The notes under the pieces: model-generated
Database searches by the model: none
Told to the model about the DNA's origin: nothing
What the model saw: only the letters and a program-made list of their open reading frames with translations
Part shown: positions 5,774-11,010 of the stretch, piece by piece
Layout: the number at the start of each line of letters is the position of its first letter
How positions within the stretch are numbered: position 1 is the first letter of the stretch
Assembly (NCBI GenBank): GCA_030740295.1
Contig: JASLXP010001148.1
Span: forward strand, 1 to 11,010
Length of the DNA stretch: 11,010 nucleotides
Source: Planctomycetota bacterium
GTDB taxonomy: Bacteria; Planctomycetota; PUPC01; JACPCR01
Direction of reading: 5' to 3'
Program-made: the position numbers and the translations under genes

Positions 5774-8347
5774 GTCCGCAAAAATGTGATTAGAATCGAA
5801 GCCGATCATGAACGTTTTTATCTCGAATGGTGCGAGATCGAGTGACAGGGCGTCATCGGTAAGGACCAGGTTGTGGGATGGGTCCTCCATGAGGTTGGCT
5901 TCGCATGCGGAGGAGAGCTTTGCGTCGAACCTGATCTTCACACCGGCAGCCGGCTCGCCGGTCGGCTCGTAGACCCGGAGAACAGTCGCGCCATCTTTTC
6001 CCGGCTTCAACGCAGAGACCACGCAGTTGGGATGCGACACTTCGAGGAGACCCCAACGTTTCGGGAGGTCCCCGGCGTGCGGCAAGGTTTTGCGCACGAT
6101 GAGCGGCTGATTGAATTCCAGTCCCTGGCGATAGATTTTCGATTCCTTCCAATCGCCGCCGTGCGGGACAAGCGCGTAGTCGAAAGTCAGCTCCTTGTTC
6201 AGCTCGAATCCGGTGTCGGACGACATCCCTCTCTCGTAGCCGCCTGAGAATCCGTAGGCCACAATTCTGGTCGAACGCATGAGCGAGAGCATCAGGGTAC
6301 CGTCGGTCACGAGATTGCCGGGCAGGCCGCGGTTGAGCACGGCGACACCGTTCTCATCATCGCTGTAGTCTGCCCAGTTCTGCGCCGGGAACTCGATACC
6401 TGCCGGCCGCTCGATGGCGCCGAACGGTATCTCATGAACGCTTCGGCCGTCTTTGATCGAAGTCGTGAACAGAGCCTGGTAACGCACGAACTTTTCAGCG
6501 TTGAAGATCTGTGAGCGGATTTCGATTCGGCGCGAACCGGCGTACAACCTGACCACGGTGGCGAATCCGCCCTCACCGCCGAAGGGATGGGCAACCTTGA
6601 TTTCAGAGAAAACCGGGCCAGTGATTACCGAGCCAGGTTCTCCGGCTTCCTCGTTGCTGAACTTTGTCTCCTCACCGGGCTGCGGAACGGGCTGCCGATC
6701 TGTCATGGCGATTCGGCTGCCGCCATCGAGCGGTTTGTAGAGCTCCCAGAAATCTCCGGCGTCGTGCTGGCGAGCGATCACGTTCGCCACGCCGTCCATG
6801 ACCTGCCAGTTGGCCATCTTGTCGAACAACTCCGTCATCTCCCCGGTCGAGAGATTTACGGCAACCCGATAGTGTTCATTCTCGATGACCCCTGACGTCT
6901 GTTCGCTCCTCTCGGCAGTAGGAGAATCCATCTCTGCCCGGCTCGGGACTGCCCGGTAGACGGCATGCCCCAATGCAGGAACTTCGGCAACGAATGCGAT
7001 TCTGGCGCGCCGCATACTGCCGTCTTCATAGCGCGAGGCAGCGGCAATCTGCACGGGAACGATTTCGCCTTCCGGGCTGAGCACTTCAACTGCACGGACA
7101 CCGTTGTCGGAAAAGCCAAGCTCTGCCTCGGCAACATCGGTCCGCGGCCAGTCCAATGTGTTGAACACCACCAGAGGAATTCCATCGCCTTCAGTGTCAA
7201 TGCAGGAGCAAATCGTGTCGAGTCGTTTGCCGACGGCCTCATTCGCCAACCGTTTTGAAAAATCGAAACTGCGCACCGTGTCCTCGTACACGCGGTCGGT
7301 CATTACCCCGGACATCAGATCGTGAGCGTGGTTGAACAGCACTGGCTCCCAGGCATCCCACAGGTTGTCGTCACCGGCGTGTCTGCCCAGCAAGTTGCAG
7401 AGGACGCCGAGCTTCTCCGCGGTCGTCAGCAGTCGTTCCAGGTCTCTGGTCCACTGTTTCAGCTCGATGCGGCTGCTGTAGGTGCCCTGGAAAATCGGAT
7501 TAAGCTCGCCATGAACCACCGTACGCTCGCCGCTTTGTTCGACCACGGCCTCGAAATCTGTGGGCACGCCGATGCGAATGGTAAAAGGTCTGCCATCCTG
7601 CTGATTGAATTCTTCGACCAGGGGCGGCACGTGCTCCTCAGGCTCGGAAACATCTCGCCCGGACAGGGCCACCCGGTCAGTCCCAGGTGACCATCGCCCA
7701 AGGAGTTCAAACTTCTCATTCAAGAATTCGGCGAACTCCGGAAGGCTTTCCGGCGAGCCATACACGGGGGCGTAGCCCTGGGACAACCAGAACGCTGGAA
7801 TCTGCGTGCCATCGAGCCCTTCCCAGAGAAACTCCGACGGCACATCCCAACTGGAAACTCCCCTAAAAAACCAGAAGGACTCGTACCCGGCCAGCTTCAG
7901 CAACTGAGGCATCTGGGCATGATGCCCGAACGTATCGAGCTGCCAACCGACCGTCACATCCACGTCCAACTCGTCACGGTAGAACGATTTCCCGTAGAGA
8001 ACCTGGCGAATGAATGATTCCCCACAGGGCATGTTCACATCGGGCATGCAATCTGTGCCGCAGACAATCTGCAGTCTTCCGTCTCTGACGAACCGGCGAA
8101 AGGCATCAGATTCTTCGGGATACCTTTCGAGGAAGGGCTTGACGTAGCAGACCTGGTCGAGCACGAAGCGGTAGTCGGGCCAGGTCTTCAGCAGCTTCAG
8201 CGCCTTCAGGATGAAGGGCAGCCCGATATCCAGATATTCCTCGCGGGTCTTGAATACGGCGCCTTCCCAGTGGGTGTGGGGGATGAACCAGAGAGTGTGG
8301 TCTTCACCCGGCGCCGCTGTTCCGGTGTCCTTCGGTTTGTCTTTCAT
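5768..8347 (-). CDS. glycoside hydrolase family 38 alpha-mannosidase
   Basis: Retaining, zinc-dependent alpha-mannosidase that releases mannose from alpha-mannosides or N-glycan-type oligosaccharides. The 859-residue product has the GH38 marks in order: IPHTHWE (22-28, zinc ligands), VGWQLDTFGHH (133-143) with the catalytic nucleophile and zinc-ligand Asp138, FQGTYSSR (286-293, the equivalent of the family's GCYTSR stretch), and LFNHAHD (337-343) with further zinc-ligand His. Residues ~385-859 form the beta-rich C-terminal half. There is no signal peptide, so it should act in the cytoplasm on imported oligosaccharides. The ATG at 8347 is the only workable start before the HTHWE motif. No Shine-Dalgarno sequence precedes it; instead GTCTG/CAGAC (8366-8370 and 8348-8352) could form a 5-bp hairpin abutting the ATG. 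It follows the porin gene by 82 bases on the same strand. Its stop overlaps an ATG as ATGA. Confidence 0.93.
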   Translation of the reverse strand: MKDKPKDTGTAAPGEDHTLWFIPHTHWEGAVFKTREEYLDIGLPFILKALKLLKTWPDYRFVLDQVCYVKPFLERYPEESDAFRRFVRDGRLQIVCGTDCMPDVNMPCGESFIRQVLYGKSFYRDELDVDVTVGWQLDTFGHHAQMPQLLKLAGYESFWFFRGVSSWDVPSEFLWEGLDGTQIPAFWLSQGYAPVYGSPESLPEFAEFLNEKFELLGRWSPGTDRVALSGRDVSEPEEHVPPLVEEFNQQDGRPFTIRIGVPTDFEAVVEQSGERTVVHGELNPIFQGTYSSRIELKQWTRDLERLLTTAEKLGVLCNLLGRHAGDDNLWDAWEPVLFNHAHDLMSGVMTDRVYEDTVRSFDFSKRLANEAVGKRLDTICSCIDTEGDGIPLVVFNTLDWPRTDVAEAELGFSDNGVRAVEVLSPEGEIVPVQIAAASRYEDGSMRRARIAFVAEVPALGHAVYRAVPSRAEMDSPTAERSEQTSGVIENEHYRVAVNLSTGEMTELFDKMANWQVMDGVANVIARQHDAGDFWELYKPLDGGSRIAMTDRQPVPQPGEETKFSNEEAGEPGSVITGPVFSEIKVAHPFGGEGGFATVVRLYAGSRRIEIRSQIFNAEKFVRYQALFTTSIKDGRSVHEIPFGAIERPAGIEFPAQNWADYSDDENGVAVLNRGLPGNLVTDGTLMLSLMRSTRIVAYGFSGGYERGMSSDTGFELNKELTFDYALVPHGGDWKESKIYRQGLEFNQPLIVRKTLPHAGDLPKRWGLLEVSHPNCVVSALKPGKDGATVLRVYEPTGEPAAGVKIRFDAKLSSACEANLMEDPSHNLVLTDDALSLDLAPFEIKTFMIGFDSNHIFADR

Positions 8348-8429
8348 GTCTGGTAACTATCGTCTCAGACGTTCAATGATATTGCCCTGCCCAGCGACTT
8401 GTCCTTCCGCTGCCCGGCAACCGGATTCG

Positions 8430-9644
8430 TCAGAAGCTCCAGAAGAGCACAAACTCGATCCCATCGAAAAATTCGATGTTGTCGACAGCTGCGTTGCCCT
8501 TAACGTCTTCATGCACGTACTCCAGGTAAAACGTGACGTACTTGGTCAGCTGTACCGAAGTTCCGACCTGGATGATCTCGTGCGTTGATGCCGGGTTGTC
8601 ATCAAACCCGAGCGAATAATCGGCGTACAAGCTTGCAGGCCCCCATCTGTACTGGCCGCCGGCCAGGACGTCAGTGATTCGATTGCTCGCTCCCCCCGAC
8701 GTAAAGCGCACCGGCACCCGTTTGCCGAATGTCTGGACAATTTCTCCGTGTATCCGCCAGTGATCGGAGAGATAGACGGCATCGATACCCCATGCCAGAT
8801 TGACGCTGCTCTTGAAATCCGACCGGTCGCTGTCGATCTCGCCCGCCAGGAGATTGAGGCCCAGGGCAAGAGAAGAATCATTTGAAAGTTGGAACTCGGG
8901 CACCAAGCGGATGACCCCTGTATTACGTTCTTTGATGCCGATCACACTTTCCGGGTCAGAGCCTTCGAAAGTGCCATTGATGCCGTCTTCGTGTGCCAGG
9001 AACTGGACGACGCTGTCGAGCTTGTAACTGTCGCTGAATCGAGTCGATTTCTCCCACGACAGTCCATAATCCGGGTCTTGCATGTAACCATCAAAATTGG
9101 AAGTCGTTGGCCAAAACCCAAATGCCCAGGTCAGACCGAATTTCTTTTCGACCTGGCCGATCTTCAGAGTGCCCAGTGAATCGTTCTTGAAATAACCATA
9201 CCCTTCGTAGAACCAGAGCGTGTCTTCGAAAAAACTGCGATAGCCGTCGTTGCTGTCGCGGAAACGATATTCCACGTGGGCGCCGATCCTGGTCTCGTCT
9301 GTCAGGTCGAATTCCGGCGTCGCTGTCAGAAACCAGTAGTACGTGCCGCGCAGACCGGGAGGCCCGTAACCGTCAGCATCTCCACCGATATCCAGATGGT
9401 ACCAGTGCCATGCTCCGGCCGTGATGGGCAGGTTCAGCTTGTCTCGCCACCCGAAGACAGCGTCGAAGCCGCGATCTAAGAAGGAGTCGTGAAAGAGAAT
9501 GCCGTCATCCTTCCCGGCTTCCCCATACGATTGAGTATCACTGGCTGCCTCCTCCGAAGCCGAGAAATGTACCGGAATCATCAATCCCATCACCAGGATT
9601 ATGAAGGACCCGAATGGACGCTTTCTGTTGCTTTCATGAAACAT
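8430..9644 (-). CDS. outer-membrane porin-like beta-barrel protein
   Basis: Predicted outer-membrane channel. The 404-residue product has a signal peptide: a basic stretch RKR (7-9), a hydrophobic core FIILVMGLMIPV (14-25), and likely cleavage near SAS (28-30). The mature part is rich in alternating aromatic/polar strands with Gly-Asp-Asn turns (for example GAHVEYRFRDSNDGYRSFFED and TLKIGQVEKKFGLTWAFGFW) and ends VLFWSF. A final Phe with alternating hydrophobic residues is the classical signal for barrel assembly by BamA. The size fits a 16- to 18-strand porin. The GQVEKKFGL stretch is reminiscent of OprO/OprP-like porins, but the subfamily is not settled. The start at 9644 has AGGGGG (9653-9658) eight bases upstream. 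It heads the minus-strand operon with the GH38 enzyme, which suggests uptake of oligosaccharides. Confidence 0.85.
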   Translation of the reverse strand: MFHESNRKRPFGSFIILVMGLMIPVHFSASEEAASDTQSYGEAGKDDGILFHDSFLDRGFDAVFGWRDKLNLPITAGAWHWYHLDIGGDADGYGPPGLRGTYYWFLTATPEFDLTDETRIGAHVEYRFRDSNDGYRSFFEDTLWFYEGYGYFKNDSLGTLKIGQVEKKFGLTWAFGFWPTTSNFDGYMQDPDYGLSWEKSTRFSDSYKLDSVVQFLAHEDGINGTFEGSDPESVIGIKERNTGVIRLVPEFQLSNDSSLALGLNLLAGEIDSDRSDFKSSVNLAWGIDAVYLSDHWRIHGEIVQTFGKRVPVRFTSGGASNRITDVLAGGQYRWGPASLYADYSLGFDDNPASTHEIIQVGTSVQLTKYVTFYLEYVHEDVKGNAAVDNIEFFDGIEFVLFWSF

Positions 9645-9777
9645 CGAAACTTCCCCCTTACGATTGTCAAGAAGTAGTCACACACGTTTCTCGGCCTTGG
9701 AGTTCAGACTACCAGATCTCGCCTGTGGCTACGATCATGTATGCTTGCGATAAATTCTGCACGATCAGGAGAGACGG
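9645..9777. promoter_or_regulatory. divergent promoter region with paired ACGATCA direct repeats
   Basis: These 133 bases separate the divergent porin and MBL-hydrolase genes and must hold the starts of both transcripts unless either is read through. ACGATCA occurs at 9731-9737 and again at 9761-9767, exactly 30 bp or about three helical turns apart. The second copy touches the AGGAG ribosome binding site (9767-9771) of the MBL gene. A GATAAA box (9749-9754) between them could be a -10 element, but its -35 partner is poor. The motif ATTGTCAAG (9663-9671) plus TAGTCACA (9675-9682) recurs near the right window edge on the other strand. Confidence 0.4.
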
Positions 9778-10641
9778 ATGAATGAAGAATGGAATGGAGA
9801 ACTTTGCTTCCTGGGCACGGGAGCGGGTGATGCCAACTGGGGTCTTGAAAGCAGCAATGGAAGGCCGGAAAAGGATGTTCGCAGGTATGCTTCCCTCTCC
9901 GTCGCGCCGGATGCACTGATCGACTTCAACAACCACACCTCCGAGGCCATGGATACGTTCGGAATCCCGAGGGATTCGGTCCGGCATCTGTTGATCAGCC
10001 ACGGCCACTATGACCACTTCCAACCGGAGGAGATAGTGAGCTTTGCCGAGGGTCTGCCGCACCCGCTCAAGGTGTATGGGAATACCATGGTCAGGGATGC
10101 ATTCGAATTCTGCCGCGGCCATGTTCTGGATCCCGAGACAAAACGCATCGTCTCCGAAGAACGTGTTTTCAATATCGAAATGAACGTCCTGACGCCCGGC
10201 AAAACTGCCCGCGCAGGTGAAGCCAAAGTCACCGCGGTTCTGGCCAACCACTACATGAATCTGCCGTACCGCATCATGGAACAGCAGGCTCTGAATTTTG
10301 CTGTCGAGTGTCGAGGGAAGGCTCTGTTCTATGGACTTGATTCGTCCTGCCTGCTGCCGGGCACCGTGGAGATGCTGTCCGAATTTCGCTTTGATGCTGC
10401 AATTCTCGATGCGACTTTCGGACCGCTGGATATCGACCCCATGCGGTCCGGTCACCTCAACTGGAAGATGCTCGACGAAACGATCTCCGAGCTCCGAGAG
10501 GCTGGCTGTATCACAGGGAACACCGTCATCGTTGCCTCCCATATCAGCACTGGCAATGTCGAGCCCTATGATGAGATCGCCACAAGCCTTTCGAAAAGGG
10601 GCATCACGCTCGCCTATGATGGGATGAAGTTGGGATTCTGA
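9778..10641 (+). CDS. metallo-beta-lactamase-fold hydrolase (PhnP/RNase Z-like)
   Basis: Predicted cytoplasmic metal-dependent hydrolase. The 287-residue product has the fold's first motif as SHGHYDH (74-80; the HxHxDH signature with His75, His77, Asp79 and His80). It is followed by further likely ligands at His158 (ANHYM), Asp188 (YGLDSS) and His255 (ASHIST), so two metals can be bound. The opening FLGTGAGD and the RRYASLSV...LIDF layout resemble PhnP-type phosphodiesterases and RNase Z-like proteins rather than true beta-lactamases. The substrate is unknown; a phosphodiester or lactone is possible. There is no signal peptide. The ATG at 9778 has AGGAG six bases upstream, which fixes the start well. 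It is divergent from the porin operon and may share control with it. No phosphonate-pathway genes are nearby to support a PhnP role. Confidence 0.86.
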   Translation: MNEEWNGELCFLGTGAGDANWGLESSNGRPEKDVRRYASLSVAPDALIDFNNHTSEAMDTFGIPRDSVRHLLISHGHYDHFQPEEIVSFAEGLPHPLKVYGNTMVRDAFEFCRGHVLDPETKRIVSEERVFNIEMNVLTPGKTARAGEAKVTAVLANHYMNLPYRIMEQQALNFAVECRGKALFYGLDSSCLLPGTVEMLSEFRFDAAILDATFGPLDIDPMRSGHLNWKMLDETISELREAGCITGNTVIVASHISTGNVEPYDEIATSLSKRGITLAYDGMKLGF

Positions 10642-10661
10642 AGCAGCACGGCGGCCGGGAC

Positions 10662-10676
10662 GTCCTTTTGCAGGAC
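10662..10676 (+). terminator. weak terminator candidate after the MBL gene
   Basis: GTCCT (10662-10666) and AGGAC (10672-10676) can pair around a five-base loop and are followed by only three T. It lies 21 bases beyond the MBL stop. The stem is short and the T run poor, so this is a candidate only. Confidence 0.25.
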
Positions 10677-10935
10677 TTTCTGAACGGCGCGCGTGGACGT
10701 TTCCTGCTTCTGATCTTGCATCTGATCTGATCTTTCTTACAGCAGCCTTCGGCCGCAACCGAAGAAGCCACCCTCTGCATCCCGTTGGCATCATCGGTTC
10801 GAGAACTGCCTTTGGAGTGCGGGGACTTGTCACCGCTTTCACTTTAGTACGCCTTGAAAGCACACCCGAAATCACACCGACACCGGATCTACCGAGCTTC
10901 GAGCATTCAGTATCGGACTTCACTCTCTGTGACTA

Positions 10936-10952
10936 ACTTGACAATGTTAAGT
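10936..10952. promoter_or_regulatory. operator-like near-palindrome containing TTGACA
   Basis: ACTTGACA-A-TGTTAAGT is a 17-bp palindrome with one mismatched pair in eight. It contains a perfect TTGACA (10938-10943). No -10 box is found at the right distance on the plus strand, where the sequence becomes GC-rich, so a regulator binding site is more likely than a promoter. Which gene it would control lies outside the window or is the MBL gene's 3' side. Confidence 0.35.
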
Positions 10953-10953
10953 C

Positions 10954-11010
10954 TGGCCCTGGGAGGCCACGGGCTTGCCCGGCTTGCCCGGCTTGCCCGG
11001 ACAAGCCCGT
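10954..11010. repeat. GC-rich palindromic intergenic repeat with three 9-bp tandem units
   Basis: A small hairpin TGGCC/GGCCA (10954-10958 and 10965-10969, loop CTGGGA) is followed directly by a larger one. Its perfect 9-bp arms are ACGGGCTTG (10969-10977) and CAAGCCCGT (11002-11010). Three exact tandem copies of GGCTTGCCC fill 10972-10998. The window ends on the right arm, so the element may continue. The look is that of a dispersed REP-like palindrome common in intergenic DNA of several environmental phyla; copy number elsewhere in this genome cannot be seen. Confidence 0.65.

Larger units (their letters stand above)
10642..11010. other. non-coding right end, no gene recognised
   Basis: I see no supported gene in these 369 bases. 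A long minus-strand open frame that begins here runs antisense through the whole MBL gene and is taken as a shadow. The stretch holds a small CTTCGG/CCGAAG stem (10747-10752 and 10759-10764), an operator-like palindrome and a GC-rich palindromic repeat at the very edge. Confidence 0.5.

Noticed and set aside
4890..5789. 299-codon plus-strand frame across the 564-aa gene start and the antitoxin
   Set aside because: It is antisense to two supported genes and a toxin stump and crosses their boundaries; no family features.
9749..9754. GATAAA as a firm -10 promoter of the MBL gene
   Set aside because: The matching -35 position has only three of six consensus bases, so it is noted only inside the regulatory region.
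10747..10764. CTTCGG/CCGAAG stem as a transcription terminator
   Set aside because: The stem is six pairs with no T run after it and it lies over 100 bases from the MBL stop.
9709..10923. 404-codon open frame on the minus strand opposite the MBL gene
   Set aside because: It is antisense to a gene with complete metal-binding motifs and a good ribosome binding site; its sequence has no recognisable domain.
10969..11010. CRISPR-like array at the right edge
   Set aside because: The 9-bp units are directly abutting with no spacers, and the element is a palindrome; it is a simple tandem/palindromic repeat.

Overview
The window looks like chromosomal DNA of a free-living, carbohydrate-degrading Gram-negative bacterium. 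GC is moderately high (roughly 55-60% by eye). A beta-barrel porin with a signal peptide and a C-terminal Phe shows an outer membrane. The mix of a PhoD-like metallophosphatase with accessory domains, a Gfo/Idh/MocA oxidoreductase, a GH38 alpha-mannosidase, a PIN-type toxin-antitoxin remnant and GC-rich palindromic intergenic repeats fits the Planctomycetes/Verrucomicrobia/Lentisphaerae or Hydrogenedentes/Acidobacteria kind of genome. That placement is inference; no rRNA or tRNA is present to fix it.

Layout. Positions 1-3397 (+): a PhoD-like phosphatase/phosphodiesterase, probably cut at its 5' end by the window edge, followed by a Gfo/Idh/MocA dehydrogenase. Positions 3398-3662: a convergent intergenic stretch with a nested inverted repeat. 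Positions 3663-9644 (-): an operon read right to left, porin -> GH38 alpha-mannosidase -> antitoxin plus PIN-toxin stump -> 564-aa uncharacterised protein that resembles an alpha/alpha-toroid polysaccharide-degrading enzyme. Positions 9645-9777: a divergent promoter region. Positions 9778-10641 (+): a metallo-beta-lactamase-fold hydrolase. Positions 10642-11010: non-coding DNA holding an operator-like palindrome and a palindromic/tandem GC-rich repeat at the window edge.

How the genes fit together (inference): the porin could admit oligosaccharides, the signal-less GH38 enzyme and the 564-aa protein could process them, and the oxidoreductase could act on released sugars. No transporter or regulator is visible.

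The most interesting structure is at 5349-5773. The stop of the mannosidase and the start of the 564-aa gene carry the same 11-bp sequence (AGATGAACACC on the minus strand), 414 bp apart. Between the copies lie an intact small antitoxin and only the first 28 codons of its PIN-domain toxin. The toxin reading frame ends in a TGA that lies inside the repeat and overlaps the ATG of the next gene. Removing one copy plus the interval would restore a clean ATGA stop/start overlap between the two enzyme genes. This reads as a toxin-antitoxin fragment inserted exactly at an operon junction, leaving an orphan antitoxin and giving the downstream gene a strong GGAGG ribosome binding site.
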